A stretch of DNA of 64,000 nt from Rhyzopertha dominica (lineage: Eukaryota > Arthropoda > Insecta > Coleoptera > Bostrichidae): contig QCXZ01000042.1 of NCBI GenBank assembly GCA_025024175.1, forward strand, positions 8,945,501 through 9,009,500, given 5' to 3'. The position numbers and the translations under genes are program-made. How positions within the stretch are numbered: position 1 is the stretch's first letter; the number at the start of each line of letters is the position of its first letter. The notes beneath the pieces were generated by a model, which had not been told where the DNA came from, did not search any database, and saw only the letters and a program-made list of their open reading frames with translations. Shown here in pieces: positions 25,331-37,945 of this stretch.

Positions 25331-26349
25331 AGTACCTTATGTTATCTCATCGTAAGTCAACATTTTTGCACATTTATACTATCGTATTTAAGGTAGGTGT
25401 TCGCTGGTCTTGTACTGTTCACATTATATTGTCTGAAGTTTGTTTAACTAAAAGTTTAATCAAAATTTAATTCAATAAGACCAGTACTGAACTCTTTCCG
25501 TTACGTCAACCGAACCCCCTTTTTAAGGGAAAAAACACGGTTACAGGGTGGCAAATGAACTGATGATCATATTTCCACCAGCTGTAGACTTATGGGCAAT
25601 TTATACCTATCCGCAATGGTCGATCTTTACCACGGGAAGTAATTAAAAGCTTCTTTGTAACTCGTACATAAGAATTAGAAGTACAAACTTCAATTTTAGG
25701 CATGAAATCCAAAAGTATAGGACGATAGCTAAGTACTAGCTTCGGTAAACTAATAATATTTATACATAAATATACGGATTTACAAATTAATTCACTTTCA
25801 GTGTATTTATAATATCTTACAGTTAATAGATTACATATTATCAGTTTATAGGTTAGGTTGAGATTCTCCTGCATCTGGTATGTGCCGTTAAATAATATGG
25901 AAATGGTAAGAAATAGGGGTTCTTACTTCCAAGGAGAAATTTGTCGTAACTATGTCAGTGTTTTTATATTTTAAAAATCTACTAGTTTATCCCACAATCA
26001 TTGTATGAAAAATTCTATACGCACCGAGATCATAAGCTGAATACGTGATTCCGCGAGACAAAAACAAATTAGTAAATATTTACTGAAACTGGAGCAATAA
26101 GCGAGTGCCAATTCTTTTTTTTTATGAGAAACGGTAGTATCGAAAAAAACTTAACGTAGATACATATACAGGTAATATTATATCCTATAGTTTTTTCCAT
26201 CCGTACCAACTTAAATTAGTTGTCTTTCATTCTTTGTTTAATAACCTTTTTAAAATACCTCTTTCATGTGCGGCTTTTAAATAAGAACTTGGTTTATTTT
26301 ACAAAATTGCTATTAACAATAATCTTCCAAACTATTTAGTAGAAAAATT
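25331..26349. other. AT-rich non-coding stretch
   Basis: Nothing recognised. Confidence 0.5.
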
Positions 26350-26645
26350 ATCTTGAAATACGCGTAGGAAACCATGCCACTGGGGGGGCGAGCTGAAGTG
26401 GCTGCTGTTATGAGCTCGCGTTGCGTCAGTTGGAAAGTCATTAACAAAAATTTATCAACGTCGCGAAAAAACAAAGGGGTGTCGCGTAGCGGTTATATTC
26501 GTGGGGCCGCGATTGTGTACGAGTGCGCGTGGGGGTCGCGTCGATTAATTGGTTGCGGGGTGGTAACAATGCGTAATTGCGTAAGCAGATCGAGTATCGG
26601 AGGTGATGAGATCGCTTCCAACTAATGGCTGAAAGGAGGGGGTGA
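26350..26645. other. GC-richer, CpG-bearing patch
   Basis: Dense CpG (ggtgtcgcgtagcggttat, gggggtcgcgtcg). The frame at 26374-26625 has no known motif. Confidence 0.4.
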
Positions 26646-26890
26646 ACTGACACACATAGGGGTCGAGGATGTAGGTTAGTGTGCCTAGAATGACGAGCAC
26701 GGGTTATTTTAACGGATGCCTGGGTACATAGTTTTGAAGTTATGGAGTCTGTTATTTACATTCCTTCTTTCAGGCCCTGAAATCTAGGTCTTTCGCTCTA
26801 ATATACATCATTATTGCTCAGAAACAGGGTACACCGAAATTAAATTGTTTCTCTACAACTAAAAGATGTACATGTATATGTTATTATGCC

Positions 26891-27484
26891 TAGAAGCAAT
26901 AAAATTGTGCCAACTCTGTTTTTATTTGCCAAGCTTTCGACTTCTTCAGGGCTTCTACAAGGTAGCAGCATACATTTATTTATTTACAGAATGTGGAAAC
27001 TTAGAGAAAGTGAGGCTATACTATTGAAACAACAAACTTATTTATATAACTAAATTGGTTCATGTGTCTAATTCCAAGTGTCTTCGAACTGTGCAAACTT
27101 TATATAATTGTAAGAAAAGGAGTCTAAATTCCAATTTCAAACCTTTATACAACATATGAAAACATTTTACCGCTAGTATAATTATTCATTCTCTTTAAAA
27201 AATAACACCCCCAAAATCCGGACACCAGTTGGCGTTTACTGACTTACAAAACAAAGACTACCATAAAAGCAAAAAACTTCCCAGTTTATTTGATGTAAAT
27301 TATGAAAATAATCAGTAGCTGATGCACATCTACTTCAATCGTATAGCTTCAGTTTTTACATTATACAATTTTATACACATTATCAATGTATTATGTAACC
27401 TTATAAAAGCACCGAAAATGACTTTTAAGTAAATTCGAAAGCTTGGTAAATTAAAACGGAGTTTGCATGATTTTATTGCTCCCA
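26891..27484. repeat. Inverted-repeat unit, possible Penelope-type or MITE remnant
   Basis: The left arm (26891-26940) and right arm (27435-27484) are inverted copies at roughly 80% identity over 50 bp. Both end internally in tcgaaagcttgg as read outward from the centre. The left arm, read on the minus strand, is preceded by ccctgaagaagtcgaaagc, which fits a shortened hammerhead-like core. Inverted terminal parts with such motifs are known from Penelope-like elements. No coding sequence is visible inside. Confidence 0.6.
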
Positions 27485-29250
27485 AGGTGGAGTCCCCAAA
27501 GTTAAATAGATATGCAGTTTATGAAATTGGATGTTTAAAGTGAAAACAATAATAATCACAAGATTGAGCTTTGATGAGATGTGGAGATATACAAACAACG
27601 CCCTTTGTCACATATCTGTTTTCAAGTTTTGTTTAGATGCAAATCTTCATCTCCTCCAGCTGGATTTAAAACCGTCATATAATTTTCAATTTAGACTGGA
27701 GAAGCTTTAATTTGGATCCACGGAGAGTATAAGGTATTGCTGATGTGGGACAAATAGAAGTATCGAAGGTTCAGAAAAACATAACGACATTCATTTTAGC
27801 GGGCGGAATAATTATNTCCACCGCTAATTATCTATCAAGGTCAAAATCTACGAATTAAGTTGCACTGCTATCTTCAACAGTTTGTTTATTAAATTTTGCT
27901 AAATTGTCTACAAAGCCCTCCTTTACTTATATTGAATGACCACATGTTACCTTTAGATTATCAGAGTCCTATCAATCATACCATTAAAAATGTTTCATTT
28001 AGCGCCGTTAAACAAGTCAATTGAAGTTATTAAAAATAGTGTTATTCTAAGATTAAGCACAAACCGAACCAATTCAAATTACAAAAATACAACGAAGCCA
28101 AAGACACCTCCACGTTCGGCATTCTTCAATTTGACTAGCACGAGAAAACGAGGACTAAAGAAAAGTGACAAGGAGGAAATTAGGGAAGATATGTACGTCA
28201 AACTGTAATTTATTGAGCAGCTTCTTACCGCTGCGTCAACTTTCCTTGTTTCTTAGAAAGGGTGTTACTAAATAAACTAAATAAAGCTGTTCTTGAGACA
28301 AAGCGAGGAGATAAAATTGATATCCACTGTGCAGTGTTAACAAGCTCAGAACATTTAAAGTAAACTGTAGAAAAAGAAGCAGTTTAGTAACGAAAAAGAA
28401 ACTCAGAAGCAACTGTAATACTTTATCTGAGGATATTCATTTAAATTATATGGGGTTAAAAATTATAATAATGTGCACGAAATGCTTAAGATAACTAACG
28501 CATTTAGATTGATAAGGATGAATTTTGTATCCGTCTAAATAGCGTTCAAATTACCGCATTGTAGTGACCATTTGTTCGAAGATGGAATGGGTATACTAAG
28601 CTGTCCTTAAAAGACAGATATATGCCATTCCGGGCTTTTTTTGTACATCTATAAAAGAGGAATATCCCGCTATGCAAAGTTTTGTTATATTCCAAAGGGG
28701 TAGCGTTTTTGATAAAAGCTCCAGGGCAAATTATACTCCTAAAAGTTGCTCAGGAAATCACTCTATGTATTGGTGAACGCAGTTTTCAGTAGTTCTTGAG
28801 TTTACAAACAGACGCAGCGGAGGACTTCTCTTTATAATAGTGAAATAGCAAGAGCACAACGAACTCAACATTGTCTTATTGCCTTGCTCTTCAGAAGAAT
28901 GTGGTAATGGTCATGATGTAGCCGTATTTATATACATCTGTAGCTCAGAAGTTAACATAACCCTGTGGTGTGTTGGCGAACGGTTAGTAAAAATAAACTT
29001 TCATTCCGATACTAGGGATTTAAAATAGGCAATGGGAAGTAAAGTGTGAACAAGATAACTTAAATGCTTCGACAACTGTGTAATATTATACTACGCGACA
29101 ACGAAGCTGTTCATGATCAAAGTATTTCAGTCCTGTTATGTCAAATTAACAAGATGCAGGCAAAAACATCACGAAATCTCATTTCGCAAATGTATATGTA
29201 TCCATATCTGACTTTTTCGATTAAAAGTGGGGAATACGAGTCCAGCAAAA
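27485..29250. other. AT-rich non-coding stretch
   Basis: No gene recognised. The lysine-rich 72-codon frame at 27990-28208 lacks a known domain. Confidence 0.5.
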
Positions 29251-29480
29251 TATGACCGCCCGAATTATCCTTGCATGCAAATCCGCTCAGAATCAAAAGG
29301 GACACATCCCCGTCGTACCTGCACCAGCGTGACCGAAGAGCTCTAAGGTTGCCTTGGCAACGGAGTGCGGGGGTTCCAAAGGTCGGCTCGGACAAACCAT
29401 TAAATAGAATGAGTGATACGACTAATTTAGAGTTTCCTTTTGTGTCCGATAGATAATCAGCGGATAATAAAGGAGGCGAC
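29251..29480. other. GC-richer, CpG-bearing patch
   Basis: CpG-bearing island with open frames on both strands and no recognised product. Confidence 0.35.
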
Positions 29481-32400
29481 GATATTAAATTTCAATTACG
29501 GCCGATGCAGGGGAGAACTTTCCGAAGGAAATTTATTATAACCAAGATCTACGGGTGTTTTGAACTTACTGAGGAGTTATGGATGCCAGAAACGTTTATT
29601 GGACAGCTATTGATATTTATAGTGGCAACAAATTTCTGTTTTCCAAATTCCTCCACTTCCCACTTAAATTATTATTTGGTTCGGCAGCTACCGTCTTACG
29701 ACTGGGGTTCTCCCTCAGGGAACGAGCTGGGGCCCCGGGCATAAAAGTTGTAGGCGGTCTAAGTCAGTATAGTAAAAAAGAGAACACTGTTCCTTATTCA
29801 TTTTTAGTGTGATTGATTATGCATTTTGCAATACCACTTGCAAGTGGATTGGCTAACTTCATTCTCACGGTATATAATACATAAATTATTGCGTACCTTT
29901 TGTACTCCAAAATATGTAAGGGGTTATTACCCGGCCATTTTGGCCCAATGCACTTTTACTCACCGGTGCATTTGACCTGGGGCTCTGATTGCGTAAGCAA
30001 AAAATCAAATCAAATCATTTCGGCGCTAAAATTTCATATTAATTACAAAAATGGGCATTACGAGATTTTTTATTTTTTTTACATGTTGTATCCCATACGT
30101 ATGCGTAGGCAAATAGTCATTGAAGACTGTGCTCCTTCGTCGACTTGTTCTTAGGTGTAATTGATTTTCCCCTGGGGTTGATATTATGATTATAATAAAA
30201 AAAATAAATTCTATATATGAAGGTTGTGACATGGATACCACTTACGCCGCACTTTTCGAGTTATTTTTAGAAATTGGTAATGGGTCGTCTAGCACTGGCT
30301 CTACGAACTACGATATAGGTTGGTGTGGTATGTACATAAGTACATTTGGGGAAAATCTGTGTTGTGTCATTTAAAAAAGGTGCCTTTACAAACTGCATCG
30401 TAGGTTGGTACTGTGGCTATGCACTGTCAAATGTTTAATGACCACATGAGCTCATTGGAAAGGCAAATAGAAGAGCCCAGTGAAAAAGAATTACTTTAAA
30501 TGGATTAACCATTTTGTGATATTCATTTTAGCAATACTACATCTACCACGTACGCAAGCCAGACGTGTACACGTCTGACTTGCGAATATATCAAACATAC
30601 AACCACCAAGAACTGTTTTGTTAACTCCACTAATTATTACTGCTAGTAATAATATTTCTGCGCAAGGCTGTCCCACAACTTAGGACAAATTTAATTTAAT
30701 GCAAAACTAGACTTCCTTGGTAAATAAATGCCTTTCAAACAAAACGAAAATAATGCAGTTTTTGACCAATACAGAAAATAAAGTTTATTCAACAATTATG
30801 TATCAGATGCACCCCTTACGCAAAAGATAAAAACATATAACAGAATTTGTACATCACAATGTATATACCAATTTCGAGTTCTTTTGACTACCAGAATGTA
30901 AAAGTAATATAAGTACTATCGAAACGAATGGATATGATTGAGTTTTAACTAGAAGTTAGCATACTTTTACATCTGATGGTTTACTTTCATAGTAAATTTT
31001 ATTGTCCAAAACCGCCTTTATCAAAAGTAAATGCGTCAGGTAATAATGGCCTATTTCTGTGTCGTATTCTGTATTCATAGACTTATGCGATAAATCCATT
31101 ACTTTGAAACGCAAACTGGACAACTCTCTAACAATTTAAAGGCGTTGCATCGTGTACCACAAAGTGTGGAAATCTGATAAATATATTAGTAACATTTCTC
31201 TCAACACTTAGTGCAACAGGTGAATTCAGATTTACAAGATATTTGTACGATTTAGTATGAAGAAATAAGATATTTTTATTTGACAACTAAAAGATTCAAT
31301 ACAATTTTATTTTATTCTGGCACTTAGAGTTCATTAATTCATGAACTAATGATGCAATATACATAAGTAGTATTACAAAAGTATTTTAAATCTAGTTGCA
31401 AGATGTAAAACCACAAACCAGTGTAATCTGTTTGCAATGACAGCTGTTAGAAATAGTGTTTACAGCAATTTTAATTGTTTTAGGCACGTTTTTATCTAAT
31501 TCTGAAAAGCAAGTAAAAACAAAAATATAGTCAGTGTTCATTGTCTCGAAGTTAAGCCTGTGGAACTCGCAGTAATTATGAAAGCAAGTTAAAAACCCAA
31601 CATATAGCCCATCTTTTTAACCACTCTTCCTAGTTTTATTAACAATTACTTCATATACGTGTGTAATATTATAAGGTACATGTGCAAACTTGATTTGATA
31701 TTACCGGCAGCATTTAAAGCATTTAGGCGGATTCCCTTTATTACTCGGATGTAGCGGAATTTTCAACCTGCGATCTTTCACAAATTAGCTGCAAGCTTTA
31801 CAGGATCGTAAAGTTGGGGGTCGTTAGCACATAGCCCATTTTTACTGCCACGGAAGTGCTTTACGCTCTCTGTTCTACTCTTGTTGATTACAGTCTCTAA
31901 ATGTGTCGTAAATTTTGACGCAGCAAAAAAGACAAAATGATCCCAAGCTCCGGTGGAATAAATTTTCTTTATAAACTTGCTGGTGTCACACCTTCAAAGC
32001 ACACCGTTTGCTTGATAGGATACGGAGGGTAATAAACATCCCGTTTATCAATTCTCATTGTAAATTACAGGTGAAGATTTGAAAAAATCATCCTTACCTT
32101 TGTGTCCAATTTTCGTTCATTGTCATGGTTGTGCTCTTGGCAGTTAGGCTTCCATAATTTTCACACCCATGTTGTTCCAACCTTTATATAATGCTGCAAT
32201 TCCTGACTGTACCGCCGATTTTGCCATGCGACTTTTCATTACTTGAGATCGTCTTTTCCTTTCTTAGCTTTTACTGACATTCATACTGTCCTTAGTTATT
32301 AGCAGTTTAACCCTATGAAATCATATTTTGTTGTCTTTTAATCTCTAACGACTCTCTAAATTCTATTGTAAGTTGTCTCCGACAGGTATGACCATTTAAT

Positions 32401-32488
32401 GCTGTCACTCTTCCATTTTGTTACTAATATTATTATTAATCCTTAGTACAATAAAGCCTTTTCTCCAAATTCCTTTATTCTATAAGGT
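29481..32488. other. AT-rich non-coding stretch
   Basis: About 3 kb without a recognised gene or repeat. The last part (about 32080-32488) lies 3' of the Penelope-like element and may include its terminal repeat. Confidence 0.5.
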
Positions 32489-32526
32489 AACCGGTTTCGA
32501 GGTAATTAATGAAACCTCATCCTTGG
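32489..32526 (-). ncRNA. Degenerate hammerhead-ribozyme-like motif of the PLE
   Basis: The minus strand reads ccaaggatgaggt, a loop, then acctcgaaaccggtt. The gaggt/acctc stem and the GAAAC box are intact. The CTGANGA box has changed to CCAAGGA, with two core positions lost, so self-cleavage is unlikely. Such motifs are known in the terminal repeats of Penelope-like elements. Confidence 0.5.
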
Positions 32527-32699
32527 ACCATTGGCTACAAAAAGAAGCATAAATCTAAATACATTTAAATTTTACAATAAATTTAGTTTACAATAAACTG
32601 TTCTCATTTTGACGTTACTAATTTGACATAAATATCATTGCCACCTGAACGCTAAACTTTTTCTAAAAAAAAAACTGTTAATTAGTGATGTAAGTTCAA

Positions 32700-34140
32700 A
32701 ATGTACTTGAGAATTTAGTGTTATTTCGTCAGGACATTTACCGGATCTTATTACCTCTAAAATTTCTAATGAATTTAGTAATTGGCCTTTTTGCTCAATA
32801 TGTAAAATATCAACATTGTTTTTAATTCCGAAAGTGTGATCAGTATCTAAAAGATGGTTGTGCCAATCGCCAAGATCTTAANTGTTCTTTTATTCTTGTT
32901 TTAAAATTTCTAAAGGGTCTGCCTATACGAGTATATACACAGTTACAGTCATTGCATCGTAATTTGTACACCCCACATTTATCCATCATTGATACTATGT
33001 CTTTGTTATTAAGTAGAGCTTTTGCCAAAGTTAAGGTAGGTTTCAAAGTAATTAATATATTTTCTTTATTTAAAATATTTTTAATTTTCTTGCTAATGTT
33101 ACCGACATAAGATATTGAAATATATTTTTTATTATATTGCGAAACATTGATTTTTGTAAATTTTCATATATTAACTTATTATATGTTTTCTTATTTAATA
33201 ATTTATCAACTGTTTTGGTTTTTATACCATTAATTTCTGCTATTTGTTTTATTATATTTAGTTCGTTATTAGATTTAGTGTGATCTGAAGGTACTTTTAC
33301 TAATCTATTTAAATTACTATGTAAAACAGCTATTTTGTGTTGCCATGGGTGCAAAGGCTTACTGTGTATAGATATTCCTGTAGCAGTTGGTTTTCGAAAT
33401 ATATTAAATTCAATTTTAGAATTAACCTTCTCTAATAATATATTTAAAAAATTTAATTTGATTCACTTTCAGTTTCTAAAGCAAACTGAATATTAGATTA
33501 GTGAGCATTCAGGTGATTTAACAAAAGCTAGAATGGGCGACAAAGGGGTGCCCATTGGTAAAGATTCTTGGACGTAAGTTACCTTATTGTATTTGAAAAT
33601 TCTGCTCCAGAGAATACGAAGTAGTTTTAATAAGTCATCGGCAATATCATTTGCTAAATTGCTATTATAAAAAAGTTCATTTAGAATTGATAGTATTTCA
33701 TTAACAGGGATATTTGTATATAAATTTTTAACATCTAACGAAAAGAATGTTGCGTTTCATGGGAGATTGAATTGAATTAAAAATTAATATTTTCTTTTAT
33801 ATATTTATTTAAAATTTTTTGTAAATCATATGTATGGGATTTTATATAGGATACCACTGGCCGAATAGGAATTAAATCAGGAATAGTGCTTTTGTGTAAT
33901 TTTAATAAACCATAAATTCTTGGTATTGTAGTATTATCTGGTGTAAATTTTTTGTTTAGTTCAGGAGTTATTATTGATTTAGTTGAATTTAGTGTTGTTT
34001 TAACTTTATGTATAAAATTGTTTTTATGGCAATCTATTCTATTGAGAATAACTAAGGTATCGCCCTTATCAGCCTTAGTACATACCAGATCTTTATTATT
34101 AATCCATTCTGAAGACCTTAGCCCATAAAATACGTTTGCT
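32700..34140 (-). pseudogene. PLE reverse transcriptase / GIY-YIG protein, catalytic box deleted
   Basis: Fingers: TKADKGDTLVILNRIDCHKN and RIYGLLKLHKS (about 34085-33860), then RPVVSYIKSHTYDLQKIL. Motif B: ESLPMGTPLSPILA (33565-33525). Directly after it the frame jumps to INFLNILLEKVN and FNIFRKPTATGI (about 33460-33370), so some 60-80 residues, including the YxDD box, are missing. Next come HPWQHKIAVLHSNLNRL, NELNIIKQIAEING and the endonuclease segment CGVYKLRCNDCNCVYTRIGR then FKTRIKE. The first GIY-type motif (GVYKL) and the later Arg are present, but the YIG motif reads YTRIG. A frameshift separates the tail WHNHLLDTDHTFG to ILHIEQKGQLLNSLE, which is typical for PLE. In living elements the protein copies RNA at a cut made by its own endonuclease. 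Confidence 0.85.
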
Positions 34141-34200
34141 TTATTTACTGTACGATACTAATTTCGCGTTCAATATTTACAGTATCAAAACTGTCTCTAG

Positions 34201-35053
34201 ACATACATTCTTTCCCCAATCTACATTTTTCGAGTTAAGTTGTTACTGAAAGAAGAACAAAATGGCTCAAAAACCAGTAAATCGCCAAACGGTGTTCTCC
34301 ACAAAACAATTGGTTAAGAGCATGCAACAAAAGCATGATGATTACCCGCCATCCGCTCCAAAACTACCTGTAAACCCGGAACCAGTGTGCAGCCCACCGC
34401 ATCCAGGAACCGCGACTGCATTATCCGAAGCCCCTGGAGCTTGCCAGCACTGTACAAACTAGCTGTATCCTCAGGAGCACGTCTGCCGCACATATTTTCC
34501 CTAATACACCAAGTTTGCACGAGCAATTCGGAACATTAACCGGGAATGTTTACCTGCACATCTAGCAAGGTGTTTCTGCGCGACACCAGCAGCGTCGGCC
34601 CCGAGGCGGTCAACGACATTAACGCGTCGAGTTAATTTCCTAGGGAAACACCAGACGGGGCACACTTTGGATTAAATGGCAATGCCGTGGAAGAATTGTG
34701 CCCTTCAGCTGCCGAATAACTGGGGGGTTGGCGCGTAAAGGTGAAGGCCGCCGTAATTGCACGGTCCAGTGCGGGGGTAATGCGGCAACCTTCTGAAAGA
34801 GGGGTGAGCCGGGTTGTTTATATATTTTTTTAATGTTTTAATCTCATTTATTTAATACCGTGCTATTTTCCACACAGTGGTGTGTCAGGATTGAAAACGG
34901 CAGAGGCGCCCTTTATCCCGCGAAATGTTCGATTTTTTGTTAGTAGCTAATACTATAGCATTGTCCACTTTATTTAAATTTTTAAACGTCTTGGTACGCT
35001 CATCACTGCAGCATACAGCTATATATGTCATACCATTGCTTCGGTATATAGGC
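34201..35053. other. Non-coding stretch with a GC-richer patch
   Basis: A CpG-bearing patch at about 34260-34800. The 66-codon frame at 34262 is proline-rich near its C-terminus, without a known domain. Confidence 0.4.
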
Positions 35054-35177
35054 AAAACCAGTTCTATGCCGTGCTGTCTGCACTAGACCTAAACTGCTCT
35101 GATGAGCTATAATGACAGCGAAATAAATCTCTCTGCAGTTGGTTGGGGTCAGGCAGCACAGCATAGACATGCATTTT
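35054..35177. repeat. Short foldback repeat, copy 1 (related to 54332-54460)
   Basis: About 124 bp. The ends are imperfect inverted repeats: the left arm contains tctatgccgtgctgtctg and the right arm, reverse-complemented, tctatgctgtgctgcctg. The inner part matches 54386-54460 over about 75 bp (shared blocks: gctataatga-agc, ctgcagttg-ttg, catagacatgcatttt). It looks like a small MITE or a SINE fragment. No target duplication is evident here. Confidence 0.65.
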
Positions 35178-35287
35178 AATAACAATAGAATGTTCATATT
35201 TGATTATTGAGTCACTTGTTGTAATTTTATCAAGCTTAAACACAATCAGATAAACTAATAGAGAATCCTAATGTTGAACAGGTTGTT

Positions 35288-35990
35288 TTAAAGTGTCCTT
35301 AGGTTTCTACGAACACAACCAACTAAATTGCGGATGCCCAATGATGACTCTTTAACAAGAGGTTCAATAATAAAAAGAGCCCTAATGTGATCATTAATTA
35401 ACAATGAATCATTGTCAGAATGCTGACATAGATCCCAAGCATGAATACAATTATCAGTACTTGCTTCAAGAAACTGAATAACCGAATATGAATTTCCTTC
35501 TAACGAAGTTCTAAATTTGTTAAATCTTATTGATATCACTGTTCTCATGAACTAAAGATTGAAAATCATCTTTAAATTCCAACCATTAAACGAGGGCAAC
35601 CTGATTATTGGCAAATTTATACCGTATAATGTACTGGTTCAAAATTATTGACACATTTTTCTGAATTAGTGTCTGGAGACGATTTGGTATTATTATTTTC
35701 TTCACGCAATTTTAAATCGCCTAGAAACGACTTTAAGAATGGTTTTGCGAGAGCTAAATGTTTGTTAAATTTATTTACAAAATCATCTTTCGGTATAATG
35801 ACCTTCCAAATGCTTCTCCTTACAAACGTATTCTATTGCATCTTGAATTGCTTCAAATTCAGCCAAAATATCAATTTTCAAAAGCAATTCATTCATCAGC
35901 GGTTCATCTAATTTTTTTGGATCAATCCGAATTCCATCAAAATGATATGAAATAGTGATCTTACGCTTGATAACCACCTCGTATACGCAA
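35288..35990 (-). pseudogene. BEL/Pao LTR-retrotransposon gag relic
   Basis: The minus strand holds a broken gag. The N-terminal part has a helix-rich segment with ILAEFEAIQDAIEYVCKE and, after a frameshift, DDFVNKFNKHLALAKPFL. This is followed after a short acidic/asparagine-rich linker by the hallmark INLPIIRLPSFNG. Two further frame changes lead into EFKDDFQSLVHENSDINKI, SLEGNSYSVIQFLE and CIHAWDLC, then VKESSLGIRNLVGCVRRNL, ending in a stop at 35288. The order matches the gag domain called DUF1759 in BEL/Pao elements. No protease, RT or integrase follows and no LTR is visible, so only this fragment remains. It has at least three frameshifts. Confidence 0.75.
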
Positions 35991-36261
35991 ACGCTGCCAT
36001 AATCACCAACTGAAAATTAATTGCAAATGCACAAATTTAATATAGGTACATTAAATGACACAAAAATACAAAAAAGTACCCTGATTACTCTTTCAGCGGA
36101 ACAAACTATAATTCAAATTACTCACGCGCTACTATTACAACAGGAAGAACACGACGAATTATTTTGGCCACTTCAAAAATTATCTCCCATCACATCAGAA
36201 TGTAAGTGACCAAATATCATTGAATATGTAGTTTCGTCTCTCCTGAGTTTCAGAGCTACTT

Positions 36262-36296
36262 CTGAGGAAGACACCGACATGAGTGTCGAAACGTTA
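36262..36296 (+). ncRNA. Hammerhead-ribozyme-like motif B
   Basis: The sequence reads CTGAGGA, then a, then gacac-loop-gtgtc, then GAAACGTT. The conserved CTGANGA and GAAA boxes flank a five-pair stem II, with one unpaired A before it. The following 70 bases (to about 36370, with tcatcgacaacaaccacgga) look like the terminal repeat of a Penelope-like element. I see no RT on this strand nearby. Whether it folds with helices I and III was not tested. Confidence 0.55.
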
Positions 36297-36370
36297 AGGT
36301 CAAATAAGCAACGTGGGAACCAGCCCTGAAAACAACATGTCATCGACAACAACCACGGAAGCCTTCAAAC

Positions 36371-37920
36371 CAAAATAGGTAGAATGTTGTTTGAACAACG
36401 TATATCTTTATTATCAACAGTTTAACAATTCTCTTCTTATCCCGCTACAACCTATAGCCATTCTGCTCTTTAACGTATATGTTACGTTAACTGCGTTTAC
36501 TATTGTAATATCCACCTTGTCTATTAGTTATTGTCAACATTTGTATAAGAGTGTCATCATTCTCCTTGTACAGTTGCCAAAAGTATTCTTTTTACTATTG
36601 CTTTAGTAAAGAGACGTGTGCTTAAATATATACGTATACAGTAGAATTAGTTGACCAACGGGCTCTGCTTTGGTGCATTTTAGAGCAGTCCTGAACTAGT
36701 TAGTATGCAGCAGGTCACTAGACCTGGGTCTAAACGTCCCAGTGTCGTAGTCTTGGAATAAAATTCACCTGCTAATGTATTCATCTGGTTATACATGCAG
36801 TCGTCTACCTTTGCTGGTTTGGTGCTCAGTGTAAAGTTGCAGTGAAACTTATGTAAACGGGCAGCTAGCAGACTTCGAGGAAAACCTGCTAATTAGTTCA
36901 CCAGAGCCATTGTACAGCGCAAGTGAAATACGTTGCCCTACGTGTCGATGGTGCAGTTGAAATATACCGAAAGCTTAGGTTTTTGTAATTTATTCTGCAA
37001 AGACGACATTTTGGGGAGGCAAATTTTCCATTACAATGATGAATAATGTAAGAATTTTGGAAGATCATATCCTCATCAACATAATACCCTTCGAGGAACA
37101 GACATATGAAGAAATTGCACACGACAATTATTATACTAAACTTACAGTAAGAGAAAATTCTCGTAATAGGAAAAAACAGTAGTTCTTTTGAACATCGCTT
37201 GGTATAAATATCTGCAACCGCATTTTGAATATCAATTCGGATCTGCATTGAACAGATGTATGCAAAGTATACTCAATAACGACGACAAATCTGCATTCTA
37301 CATAGTCGCCATCAAGGTACCGTATTTTAAACTTTGCCGTTGACGATCAGGCATAAAGTTACAGAATAGCAGACACTGCGCGTTATTACCGGTGGCTCCC
37401 GGCGGTTCGTATTTTTATTCTATTGCTGAGCCACGTGTATTAAGCAAACGTCGATGTGAAGCATAGTGAATTGAATCTGCNTTGAAACGGCATGACTGGT
37501 GTTGCATCGCCGGTTCAGGTTTTATGAAACTTGGGGCTTTAATATTTTATGAAGCCTTGCAGTGTCGGTGTAATGGAATCTTTCAGCAAGTTGGANTTTA
37601 TTTTAAAGCCCCGCTGCAGCGAATACGAATGGCTTCCTTTTTNGTTTACCTTGCCGTGAGTTCGAATGGATCGACGTAACAGAATTCGTTCTAAATGATA
37701 ACGTGGGGTTCGTTCCTCGATCTCTGCCTCAGCCCCTTCCTTAGTATTTTGAAATGTCTGCCACATAAATGTTTTACCGTAGGTAAGGTAAGTGAATTGT
37801 TTCTTACGGCATCAAAGTGACTATTAAGGTACTTGATACAACACACATTTTGGGTTAAGTCAACAATCTACAAGTACAGATTTTTACATATTCGTCCTTA
37901 ATTAACATGAGTACAGGTGG
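36371..37920. other. Non-coding stretch
   Basis: No gene recognised. A weak inverted repeat (ggggctttaata near 37533 and attttaaagcccc near 37601) lies in a region with several unresolved bases. Confidence 0.45.
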
Positions 37921-37927
37921 TATCGGT

Positions 37928-37945
37928 GAGAGCGCCACCTAGCGG
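37928..37945 (-). promoter_or_regulatory. CTCF-like motif candidate
   Basis: The minus strand reads ccgctaggtggcgctctc. It fits the CTCF core (CCNSYAGRKGGCGC) and the insect form AGRTGGCGC well. The match is strong, but short motifs occur by chance and inside repeats. Confidence 0.35.

Larger units (their letters stand above)
32489..34200 (-). mobile_element. Penelope-like retroelement (PLE), degraded
   Basis: On the minus strand the order is RT fingers, RT motif B, RT thumb region, GIY-YIG endonuclease, C-terminal tail and a hammerhead-like terminal motif. This is the gene order of an endonuclease-bearing Penelope-like element. The 5' limit is unclear: similarity fades near 34200. The 3' part includes the 32489-32526 motif. 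Frameshifts, a deletion and an unresolved base (32882) make it inactive. Confidence 0.85.

Noticed and set aside
36898..37248. 116-codon minus open frame
   Set aside because: No recognised motif and no supporting context.
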